Below are positions 43,401 to 50,486 of a DNA stretch of 64,000 nt, piece by piece. A program made the position numbers and the translations under genes. The notes below the pieces were generated by a model. That model was given only the letters and a program-made list of their open reading frames with translations, had not been told where the DNA came from and did no database searches. The stretch lies in the NCBI RefSeq assembly GCF_003703975.1, contig NZ_QTJY01000005.1, positions 248,001 through 312,000 on the forward strand, read 5' to 3'. Source of the stretch: Larkinella soli (GTDB lineage Bacteria; Bacteroidota; Bacteroidia; Cytophagales; Spirosomataceae). Within the stretch, counting starts at the first letter, position 1. Every line of letters begins with the position of its first letter.

Positions 43401-43787
43401 AATTACCTGAAGACGGCTTATTTCGAAAGCACGGCCGGCGGAAAACTCCGGGAGAAAACTCTGCCCGTGGAGGTGCAGGCGTCCCCGGTCTTTGCCCTGG
43501 CCACCCTGGATTATGACCACGACGGCCGAAAGGACCTGCTGGTGGGCGGTAACATCAACCGCGCCCGGCTGCGATTCGGGAAGTACGATGCCAACTACGG
43601 TATGCTGCTGAAAGGCGACGGCAAGGGCGGCTTTCGCTACGTGCCCCAGCGCCAGTCCGGTTTTCAGATCAAAGGGGACGTCCGGAGCATCCTGCCGGTC
43701 GGCAATACGGTATGGTTCGGCATCAATCAGGACCGGGTCCAGGCCTACCGGAATGCGTTCCCGAAACCTGCGTCGCCGGCTCTTTGA
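40416..43787 (+). CDS. FG-GAP/VCBS-repeat lipoprotein with central UnbV/ASPIC domain
   Basis: This is an 1123 aa protein with lipobox LTGC (Cys21). Two sets of FG-GAP/VCBS beta-propeller repeats with D-x-(D/N)-x-D-G calcium-binding loops are visible. Set one covers ~75-520 (GDLNNDGLDDLYF, ADVNGDGRLDIFV, DYDRDGDLDCFLV, DLDGDGWPDLYV, DVNNDGLPDLFA, DYDNDGWKDLFV, DLDNDGDLDLVV). Set two covers ~660-1080. Between them, at ~535-615, is an UnbV/ASPIC domain (RFGLGAKVMLY, ARGFQSSVSTVLHFGLG, VVWPGGKQQ). Such proteins are surface-exposed in Bacteroidota and often sit next to SusCD and haloperoxidase-family genes, as here. The role is probably binding of polymer or cofactor; no enzyme activity is assigned. 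Confidence 0.92.
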   Translation: MKFYPAYTLYLLLPLTVLTGCRDSSAPGGKPAAEASGPPLFTLMPVEETRVDFANNLSEGLNTNVLMYEYFYNGGGVAVGDLNNDGLDDLYFTGNMVPNKLYLNRGSLKFEDITAPAGVAGREGPWKTGVTMADVNGDGRLDIFVCYSGSLPPEKRTKQLFINEGPDARGMPHFSEQAARYGLDSPSNATHATFFDYDRDGDLDCFLVNHNPKSLPVLDEATTADLLKKPDPVTGLRLFRNDGNRFQDVTARAGIRSTSLSYGLSAGVSDLDGDGWPDLYVSNDYTVPDYLYINNRNGTFTDRIQSSLGHFPHFSMGSDVADVNNDGLPDLFALDMLPEDNRRQKLLFAPDNYEKFELNLKTGFHYQYMRNMLQVNNGDGTFSEMGQLAGLSNTDWSWAPLFADYDNDGWKDLFVTNGYVRDYTNMDFLKYMGDYMQHSQGDIRRQNVLELVYKMPASDVVNYVFRNNGNLTFTDMSRVWGLTLPSNSNGAAYADLDNDGDLDLVVNNINKPAFIYRNEAGSQLKHHYLKVKLEGAGANRFGLGAKVMLYRNGQQQYLEQMPARGFQSSVSTVLHFGLGRDAGVDSLRVVWPGGKQQLLTGVKADQVLTLRETGATLPYRAPRPVPPVFTEVASPIAYTAARNTVNDFKRQPLLINPLSFAGPCLIRADLNGDGLEDVFAGGGSGQAGAIFMQEAGGRFARRPQPALEADKAAEDADAAFFDANGDGFTDLYVAGGGYASFLPDDPLLQDRLYLNDGNGNFTRKADALPVMRTSKGCVRVTDLNGDRKPDLFVGGRVIPGRYPETPQSYLLINDGQGRFQDRTAALAPELQRIGMVTDAAWVDLNADRKPELVVVGEWMPLTVLTQEGGRLTIKTTDFFGKEYKGWWNKLLVDDLNGDGKPDLIVGNQGLNTQCKADDKEPAELIYKDFDDNGSVDPIFSFYMQGKSYPYVTRDELLDQMSIMRTRFPDYKSYADATLKDIFTEEELKDAKRLEANYLKTAYFESTAGGKLREKTLPVEVQASPVFALATLDYDHDGRKDLLVGGNINRARLRFGKYDANYGMLLKGDGKGGFRYVPQRQSGFQIKGDVRSILPVGNTVWFGINQDRVQAYRNAFPKPASPAL

Positions 43788-43859
43788 CTCTTTTACCCCA
43801 ATCCCGACAGCGGGTTAGCGGTAAAACCGGACCCGCTGCCTGACCGGGCACCGCAGCGC

Positions 43860-43992
43860 TTTGTCATCCCGACGCAGGAGGAATCCGGTGCTTCGGCACT
43901 TTGTCATCCCGAGGAACGAGGGATCTGGTGCGTCGGCACTCGGTCAGATCGGTTATTCAGCCACAAGATCCCTCCTGCGTCGGGATGACAAA
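43860..43992. repeat. TTTGTCATCCC dispersed repeat, copy S2, with 22-bp inverted ends
   Basis: The 22 bases at 43860-43881 (TTTGTCATCCCGACGCAGG...) are the exact reverse complement of 43971-43992. An internal direct copy of TTTGTCATCCC begins at 43900, followed by GAGGAACGAGGGATCT. It matches S1 at 32624-32672. It fills most of the gap between the FG-GAP and haloperoxidase-family genes. Short frames inside it are not genes. Confidence 0.85.
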
Positions 43993-44065
43993 ACAGGCCG
44001 GATGGAAAAATGGAGTGCGGTCATTTCCGGCGCTTCTGGGCTATGAAGATATGTATCAATAGGTT

Positions 44066-45361
44066 ATGAGGTATACCCTGATCCTTTTATTGCTTTTCCT
44101 CTCCGCCTGCCGGAACACCTCCGAGGTGCAGGCGCCGGCCCTGAGCAGCCGGGAGGTCGGGAAGGTCATCGACCAGATGACGGAGGTAATGATCCATGAC
44201 GTGACGAACCCTCCGCTGGCCGCCCGTTTCTATGCCTACGCCTGCCTGTCGGGTTACGAAGTGGTGGCGCAGAACGAGCCGGGGTACCGAAGCATGAAGG
44301 GCGTGCTGAACGGTTTTCCGGACATTCAGAAACCGGAGGTGAATGGGTATTCTCCCCATCTGAGCGCCGTGCTGGCGATGCTGAAAACGGCTCAGAAAAT
44401 GCAGCCCTCGGGGTCGAAGCTCCAGCCGTTCGAGAAGCAGTTGCTGGACTCCTGCCGGACGGCGGGTTTTTCACAGGAGGTGATCGACCGGTCGCAGGAA
44501 TATGCCGCAGCTATCAGCAAACAGATGCTGGCCTACGCCAAAGCCGACCGCTACAACCGGATCAGCAACTACCCCCGCTATACGCCCGCCGGAACCGAAG
44601 GCAGCTGGTACCCGACCCCCCCCGGCTTTTTCGCCCCGGTCGAGCCTTATTTCAACACCATACGGCCGTTTACGCTCGATACCTGCCATCAGTTTAAACC
44701 GGTGCCGCCGGTGGCTTTTTCAAAGGAGAAAAACTCGGCTTTTTATCGGCTGATGAGGCAGAACTACGCCGAAAAACTGCCGGATGAACACCGTGAGATT
44801 GCCGCCTTCTGGGACTGTAACCCGTTTGCACTGGAGGACAACGGCCACCTGCTGGTCGGCATGAAGAAGATTTCGCCGGGCGCCCACTGGATGGGCATTA
44901 CGGGCATCGCCTGCGCCCAGGCGAAGAAGTCCTTTGCCGAAGCCCTGAAGATTCATACCGCCGTCGCCGTCGGTCTGACGGACGGCTTCATCTGCTGCTG
45001 GGACGAAAAATACCGCAGCAACCGCATCCGGCCCGAAACCGCTATCCGGAAATACCTCGACCCGTCGTGGAAGCCGTTCCTGCAGACGCCCCCGTTTCCG
45101 GAGTATCTGAGCGGCCACTCGACCATTTCGTCGGCCTCCGCCGTGATCCTGACCCACTTCTTCGGGGAAAACTTCGCCTACACCGATACGGTCGAGGAGC
45201 GCTACGGCCTGAAAGCCCGCTCCTTCCCCTCCTTTCAGGCCGCCGCCGTCGAAGCCGGCCTTTCCCGTTTCTACGGCGGCATTCACTTCATGGACGCCAT
45301 CGACAACGGCCGGACGCAGGGTCTGAAGGTCGGCGAATGGGTGGTCCGGAAGCTGAAGTAA
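44066..45361 (+). CDS. Vanadium-dependent haloperoxidase / PAP2-superfamily lipoprotein
   Basis: This is a 431 aa protein with a short signal and lipobox LSAC (Cys15). The three vanadate/phosphate-binding motifs of the superfamily are present: K-x6-RP (KYRSNRIRP, ~314), SGH (YLSGHST, ~349-351) and SR-x5-H (SRFYGGIHFMD, ~400). The His in the last motif is the vanadate ligand or phosphatase nucleophile; SGH provides the acid-base His. It could be a haloperoxidase or an acid phosphatase; sequence alone does not decide. It is the last gene of the rightward nutrient locus, anchored in the outer or inner membrane facing the periplasm or surface. Confidence 0.9.
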   Translation: MRYTLILLLLFLSACRNTSEVQAPALSSREVGKVIDQMTEVMIHDVTNPPLAARFYAYACLSGYEVVAQNEPGYRSMKGVLNGFPDIQKPEVNGYSPHLSAVLAMLKTAQKMQPSGSKLQPFEKQLLDSCRTAGFSQEVIDRSQEYAAAISKQMLAYAKADRYNRISNYPRYTPAGTEGSWYPTPPGFFAPVEPYFNTIRPFTLDTCHQFKPVPPVAFSKEKNSAFYRLMRQNYAEKLPDEHREIAAFWDCNPFALEDNGHLLVGMKKISPGAHWMGITGIACAQAKKSFAEALKIHTAVAVGLTDGFICCWDEKYRSNRIRPETAIRKYLDPSWKPFLQTPPFPEYLSGHSTISSASAVILTHFFGENFAYTDTVEERYGLKARSFPSFQAAAVEAGLSRFYGGIHFMDAIDNGRTQGLKVGEWVVRKLK

Positions 45362-45386
45362 AGCAATGAAAGCTTCTTTTTATCGG

Positions 45387-45444
45387 AATTCCGGGGATGT
45401 AATCGACGAATTTAGCTAAATTCGTCGATTACATCCCCGGAATT
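45387..45444. terminator. 58-bp perfect palindrome between convergent genes
   Basis: The 29 bases 45387-45415 are the exact reverse complement of 45416-45444, with no spacer. The centre is TTTAGCTAAA, and the outer part is AATTCCGGGGATGTAATCG. It sits 25 bp after the haloperoxidase-family stop and 13 bp before the leftward stop of permease copy 14. It would form a very stable RNA hairpin from either strand and probably acts as a bidirectional terminator. No long T run follows. Confidence 0.8.
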
Positions 45445-45457
45445 ATGACCCAGCCTT

Positions 45458-47875
45458 CTATTCGGTCTTCAGGCTCCGCACCGGGTTCATCAGGGCGGCT
45501 TTGATGCTCTGGAAGCTCACCGTCGCGAAGGCGATCAGGAGCGCGATCAGGGCCGTGACAACGAACACCCAGGGGCTGATGTCGGTGCGGTAGGCAAAGC
45601 CCTCAAGCCACTTGCTCATCGCCCACCATGCAACCGGCGACGCCAGCACCAGGGCCACGATCACCAGCTTCAGCAGGTCTTTGGACAACAGCGCCACCAG
45701 CCCGGGGGTCGTAGCTCCCAGCACCTTACGGATGCCGATCTCCTTCGTGCGCTGCTCGGCCATGAACATCGACAGTCCGAACAGACCCAGACATGAAATC
45801 AGGATGGCGATGCCGGCGAAAATACCGAACAGCGTCTGCTGGGTCTGCTCGGTGGCATACAGCCGTCCGAACCGCTGATCCAGAAACTCGAAGGTGAACG
45901 GACGGTCGGGGAAACGCTTCTTCCAGACGGCCTCCACATGGGCCAGGGCGGTTTTCAGCCCTCCGGCCGCCACATGCACCGACATCCAGTTATTGAAACG
46001 CGAATTGAGAAACATCGCGACGGGCGCAATCGACTGGTGGAGGGATTCGAAGTGAAAGTCTTTCACGACGCCGACGATCCGCCCGCGACGCTGTCCATAA
46101 CCGAAAGCCTTTCCGACGGCCAGGGCGGGGTCGCGCCAGCCCAGCAGGCGGGCTGCGGTTTCGTTCAGGATGAAAGCCGCCGTGTCGTCGGTGGCGTAGG
46201 CCCGGGAGAAGTTGCGCCCGGCGGCCATTTTCATTTCATAGGCGGGCAGAAACTCATGGTCGATGGTCAGGGCTTTCAGACCGACTTTCGTCGGAGCCAT
46301 GCTGTCGCCCTGGGCCACGTAGGCGTCCCACGAGTCCAGCAGCCGCCCGGACGGGATCCGCGACGAGCGCCCCACCTCCACGATGGACGGGTTGCGTTTC
46401 AGTTCCTGCTTGACGGCCTCGTAATCGACGGTCGAGTCCTCCACCATCCGGAATACCACCATCTGGTCTTTCTGATACCCCAGCTTATGGTTTCGGATGT
46501 AATTCATCTGACTATAAACCACCGCCGTACTGATAATCAGCGCTACGGCAATCGAAAACTGGGTGACCACCAGCACCTGCCGCAGCCGCCCGTTGCGCAT
46601 GGCCGACGCGATCTTGCCCTTCAGGACGCTCACGGGCTGGAAAGAGGTCAGAAACAGGGCCGGATAACTGCCCGACACCAGCCCGGTAATGAGGGCGATG
46701 CCCAGTACCACGGCGATGAAAACCAGGTCTGTCAACTGGTTCAGCGTCAGTTGTTTCTCGGTAAAGTCGTTGAGCAGCGGCAGGGTCAGCACCACGAGGG
46801 TCAGCGCGATGACGAGCGCAATGACCACCAGCAGCACCGACTCGCTCAGAAACTGGCCGATCAGCTGTTCCCGATAGGCACCGACCACTTTCCGCATGCC
46901 GACCTCCTTGGCCCGGATGGCCGAGCGGGCCGTGGCCAGGTTCATGTAATTGATGCAGGCGATCAGCAGGATAAACAGCCCAATGGCCGAAAACAGGTAG
47001 ATATACTGCATGTCGCCGGTCGGCTCCATTTCGGCATCGGTATGCGAACGAAGATGGATATCGGTCAGCTTCTGAAGGTTCAGCACTGAGTATTTTGACG
47101 CTTTGGTATTCTGAAAAGCCGGAATGTGGCGGTCCTGAAAGGCCGGAAACGCCTTCTCCATTTTGGCCGGGTCGGCTTTTTCCGCCAGCAGCACGTAGGT
47201 CGGGAACGAATTGTTGCCCCAGTTGGTGCGAAGGCCGTCCGAGCCGTAGATCCGGCGGTCGTTCAGCGTATTGAACGACGCCAGAAAGTCGGGGTGGAAA
47301 TGCGACTGGGCGGGAAGCGGCTCATAGGTTCCGGTTACGATAAAGTCGAACTGGCTATCCATCCGAATGCTTTTTCCGACGGGGTTCTGGCTTCCGAAAT
47401 ATTTTTCGGCCATCGGGCGCGACAGCATGATCGAAAACGGGTTGGCAAGAGCCTGATCCGGATTACCGCTCAGCACCCTGACGTCGAACACCTTAAAGAA
47501 ATTCTCCTCCGCAAAAAATACCCGCTGCTCATTGAAGACTTTTTCGCCGTATTTCAGCAACGGGCCGTATTCCAGCATCCGCACCACCTGCTCGGCCTCC
47601 GGGAAATCCTGTTTGATCAGCGGCCCGAAGGGCGGAGCCACCGTTGCCAGTTCCAGCTCGACGGTCTGCTTCTCCGCATTCAGGAACGTCCGGGCGACGC
47701 GGTAAATGCGGTCGGCTTTCCGGTGATGGCGGTCGTAACTCAACTCATCCTGCACATACAGGGCAATCAGCAGAAAACAGGCCAGACCGATAGCCACCCC
47801 GATGATGTTGATGAAACTGAACGTTTTGTGCTTCCGCAAATTGCGGAAAGCAATTTTCAGATAATTCCTCAGCAT
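45458..47875 (-). CDS. FtsX/MacB-type duplicated ABC permease, copy 14
   Basis: This is an 805 aa protein from ATG 47875 (MLRNYLKIAFRNLRKHKTFS); 16 upstream in-frame codons overlap the predicted promoter and are rejected. Coupling motifs are KEVGMRKVVGAYREQ (~323) and KEIGIRKVLGATTPG. The tail is NPVRSLKTE, the most divergent tail in the array. The loop after motif two has SKDL where other copies have SKDF. The gene is single, between the palindrome at 45387-45444 and its own sigma-54-like promoter upstream. Copy 15 ends 177 bp upstream. Confidence 0.92.
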   Translation of the reverse strand: MLRNYLKIAFRNLRKHKTFSFINIIGVAIGLACFLLIALYVQDELSYDRHHRKADRIYRVARTFLNAEKQTVELELATVAPPFGPLIKQDFPEAEQVVRMLEYGPLLKYGEKVFNEQRVFFAEENFFKVFDVRVLSGNPDQALANPFSIMLSRPMAEKYFGSQNPVGKSIRMDSQFDFIVTGTYEPLPAQSHFHPDFLASFNTLNDRRIYGSDGLRTNWGNNSFPTYVLLAEKADPAKMEKAFPAFQDRHIPAFQNTKASKYSVLNLQKLTDIHLRSHTDAEMEPTGDMQYIYLFSAIGLFILLIACINYMNLATARSAIRAKEVGMRKVVGAYREQLIGQFLSESVLLVVIALVIALTLVVLTLPLLNDFTEKQLTLNQLTDLVFIAVVLGIALITGLVSGSYPALFLTSFQPVSVLKGKIASAMRNGRLRQVLVVTQFSIAVALIISTAVVYSQMNYIRNHKLGYQKDQMVVFRMVEDSTVDYEAVKQELKRNPSIVEVGRSSRIPSGRLLDSWDAYVAQGDSMAPTKVGLKALTIDHEFLPAYEMKMAAGRNFSRAYATDDTAAFILNETAARLLGWRDPALAVGKAFGYGQRRGRIVGVVKDFHFESLHQSIAPVAMFLNSRFNNWMSVHVAAGGLKTALAHVEAVWKKRFPDRPFTFEFLDQRFGRLYATEQTQQTLFGIFAGIAILISCLGLFGLSMFMAEQRTKEIGIRKVLGATTPGLVALLSKDLLKLVIVALVLASPVAWWAMSKWLEGFAYRTDISPWVFVVTALIALLIAFATVSFQSIKAALMNPVRSLKTE

Positions 47876-47919
47876 AAGATTCGTCGTTACTGTCCGAACA
47901 AGGACTTCCCCAATCGTTC

Positions 47920-48002
47920 TCAAACCTTATACCAGAAAATCAACCTCCTTATAATCAAAAGTTTACCAGAAAATCATTTGTTGATTTGTCCGCAAACGGA
48001 CG
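47920..48002 (-). promoter_or_regulatory. Sigma-54-like promoter with palindromic site, permease copy 14
   Basis: Leftward TGGTATAAGGTTTGA (47934-47920) has GG-N10-GA. TGTCCGCAAACGGACG (47987-48002) lies 53 bp upstream and is identical in 16 bases to the site at 29094. A second full palindrome at the expected +21 position is not clear; only a half-site CGGACG (48009-48014) is seen. Another TGTCCG palindrome-like word (47891-47906) falls downstream of the promoter, in the leader. Confidence 0.6.
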
Positions 48003-48052
48003 CCGGGCCGGACGCTTTTTTATGCCGGGGGGTGATCCGGCCGGGGGTGGTC

Positions 48053-50476
48053 TCACTCGCTCCGCAAACTCTTCACCGGGTTCATCAAAGCCGCCCGCAG
48101 CGACTGAAACGATACCGTCAGGAAGGCGATCCCGACGGCCAGCCCGCCGATGGCCGCAAACAGCCACCATTCGAGCGGAACGCGGTAGGCAAATCCTTCC
48201 AGCCAGCGATTCATGACGAAGGCAGCCACGGGCGAAGCCAGGAGCAGGGCCAGCAGAACCAGTATCAGAAACTCTTTCGTCAGCAGGGCGACGATGCTTT
48301 CGACCGAGGCCCCCAGCACCTTACGGATACCGATTTCCTTCGTCCGCTGCCGGGCGGCCAGATGCGCCAGCCCGAACAGACCCAGGCCGCTGATGAGCAC
48401 CGCCAGCCCGGCGGCATACCCGATGATTTGCTGCCAGCGCCGTTCGAGGGCGTAGTCCCCGGCGTTCTGTTCGTCCAGAAAACGGTACTCGAACACCGCG
48501 TTGGGCAGGGCCGCCTTAAAAGCCTTTTCCCAGACCGCCAGAGCCTCCTTTCGCCGATTCTTATCGATTTTCAGCCAGATACCGCCCGACTGGTCCGGCC
48601 GCATGAACAGGGCCATCGGCCGAATACGCTCCCGCAGGGACCGGGCATGAAAATCCTGCACGACGCCGATGATCCTCAGCGGTTTGCCGCCATAGTTGGA
48701 GTGGAGATGAACCAGGGCACCGAGCGGCTTTCTCAGCCCGGCGGCTTTCACGAAGGCTTCATTGACCACAACGGCCTCCGTCGCATCGGAGAGAAAAGCC
48801 GTCGAAAAGGCGCGTCCGGCCTTTAGTGGGATTTCCAGCGCCGGGATAAACTGCTCATCGACATACTGATAGCCGCTGAGAAGCGTCCGCCCGCCGACCC
48901 GGGTTTCGTTTTCTCCGCCGATCTCCCCGCCGAACGAAAGGTGGCGGATGGAAGGCTCACCGGCCAGCCGGTTCCGCAGGAACGACTGGATGGGTTTCAG
49001 GTCGCGGCTGCCGGGAATATGGGCGCGAAGGATCTCATACGGATTATAGCCGAGGTCTTTCGTCCGGACGAACTCCATCTGCCGGTAATACACCAGGGTG
49101 GCGGTGAGCAGAAAAATCGTCAGCGAGAACTGAACTACCACCAGCGCCCGTCCGAATCGACTCCGAATCGCTCCCTTCTGCCGATTATAAAGCACCTCCA
49201 CCGGCCGAAATCCCGACAGCACCAAGGCCGGATACAACCCGGCCAGCAGCGTGATGGACACGAGTAATCCGGGAAGGTAAATCAGAAGGCGGCCGTCGAA
49301 AACGGCCGAAAATTCAATGGCTTTCCCGGCCAGTCGGTTGAAAACCGGCAGAGCCGTCCCGGCGATGGCCAGCGCCAGCGCGAAAGCCGCCAGACACTGG
49401 ACGGCCGACTCGATCAGAAACTGCCCGACGATCCGGCTCCGGCGACCGCCGTTGATCTTCCGGATGCCGACCTCCTTCGCCCGATTCAGCGAACCGGCGA
49501 GGCTGAGGTTGATGAAATTGATGGAGGCCATCAGCAGGATGAAGGCCGCGATTCCCAGAAAAAGGTAGGAGAAAACCGGGCTGCTCCCGTCGACGATCCC
49601 CCCTTCCCGGTTGCCCTGCCGGCGTTCGAGCGGATTCAGATGGATGTCGGTCATGGCCTGAAGGCCGTAGCTGATCTTTGGGTCGAAACCGCCGTTCCGG
49701 CGGCTCTCGGCCCGCTGTTCCCGCGCCCGAACGGCATAGATGCGGTTGAATTTCCGGATCACGGCCGGGAGGTCGGCCTGCGGGTGCAGCACGACGAAGG
49801 TGCCGAGGTAGGCATTCAGCCAGTTGGTATCGTCGAACGACGCCTGCATGAACCGGAACGGAAACAGAACATCGAACTGGATGGAAGAATGGCGGGGCGG
49901 GTCCTGCACGACGCCCGTGATCACGGAAGCCCCAAGCCGGTTACCCGAAGGGCCGTCTTCGAGCAGCGTCCGGCCGAGCACGTCGGTGCTGCCGAAAAAC
50001 TTCCGTGCCGTGGATTCGGTAATCACTACATTGCCAGGCCGCTGTAAAGCCGTTTTCGGATCGCCGGTTAAGAGCCTGAAAGAGAATATATTGAAGAAAG
50101 TCGAGTCGACAAACAGCAGCCGGAGATTGAACGCCCGGTGGTTGGTAGCGGAAAGATTCCCGAAAATATCGCCCCCCATCACCCGGGCGTAATCGACCAC
50201 TTCGGGCACCGCGGCCTTGAAAGCCGGCCCCTGCACCTGCCCCGTGCCGCCGTAGGTTCCGACGGCTTGTCCGCGTCCTTCGATCAGGGTGGTCGTGATG
50301 CGGTAAAGGTGCGGGTTCTTCCGGTGAAAGCGGTCGTAGCTGCCCTCGTCCCGGACATACAGCAGCGCCAGCAGCATTCCTGAAATCCCGACCGCCAGCC
50401 CGGCGATGTTCATGGCCGTGTAAAGCCACTTTCGCCGGAGGTGGCGAAAGGTGATTCTCAGTTCATTGCGGAGCAT
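48053..50476 (-). CDS. FtsX/MacB-type duplicated ABC permease, copy 15 (regulator-linked)
   Basis: This is an 807 aa protein from ATG 50476 (MLRNELRITFRHLRRKWLYT); the frame extends upstream into the regulator gene, which is rejected. It is the most divergent N-terminus in the array: R-N-E-L-R-I replaces R-N-Y-L-K-I. The first coupling loop is KEVGIRKINGGRRSR (~336), with Ile-Asn-Gly-Gly in place of (A/V)(V/L/M)G(A/S). The second is canonical (KEIGIRKVLGASVES), followed by TKEF. The tail is NPVKSLRSE. It starts 10 bp after the winged-helix regulator gene, forming a three-gene unit with it. A dedicated regulator suggests its own inducing signal. Confidence 0.92.
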   Translation of the reverse strand: MLRNELRITFRHLRRKWLYTAMNIAGLAVGISGMLLALLYVRDEGSYDRFHRKNPHLYRITTTLIEGRGQAVGTYGGTGQVQGPAFKAAVPEVVDYARVMGGDIFGNLSATNHRAFNLRLLFVDSTFFNIFSFRLLTGDPKTALQRPGNVVITESTARKFFGSTDVLGRTLLEDGPSGNRLGASVITGVVQDPPRHSSIQFDVLFPFRFMQASFDDTNWLNAYLGTFVVLHPQADLPAVIRKFNRIYAVRAREQRAESRRNGGFDPKISYGLQAMTDIHLNPLERRQGNREGGIVDGSSPVFSYLFLGIAAFILLMASINFINLSLAGSLNRAKEVGIRKINGGRRSRIVGQFLIESAVQCLAAFALALAIAGTALPVFNRLAGKAIEFSAVFDGRLLIYLPGLLVSITLLAGLYPALVLSGFRPVEVLYNRQKGAIRSRFGRALVVVQFSLTIFLLTATLVYYRQMEFVRTKDLGYNPYEILRAHIPGSRDLKPIQSFLRNRLAGEPSIRHLSFGGEIGGENETRVGGRTLLSGYQYVDEQFIPALEIPLKAGRAFSTAFLSDATEAVVVNEAFVKAAGLRKPLGALVHLHSNYGGKPLRIIGVVQDFHARSLRERIRPMALFMRPDQSGGIWLKIDKNRRKEALAVWEKAFKAALPNAVFEYRFLDEQNAGDYALERRWQQIIGYAAGLAVLISGLGLFGLAHLAARQRTKEIGIRKVLGASVESIVALLTKEFLILVLLALLLASPVAAFVMNRWLEGFAYRVPLEWWLFAAIGGLAVGIAFLTVSFQSLRAALMNPVKSLRSE

Positions 50477-50486
50477 AGGTGGTCGA

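Noticed and set aside
43861-44046. Small frame before the haloperoxidase-family gene
   Set aside because: It reads through the S2 dispersed repeat.
47876-47923. Upstream start codon for permease copy 14
   Set aside because: The extra 16 codons lie between the predicted promoter and the canonical MLRNYLKIA start and encode nothing family-like.
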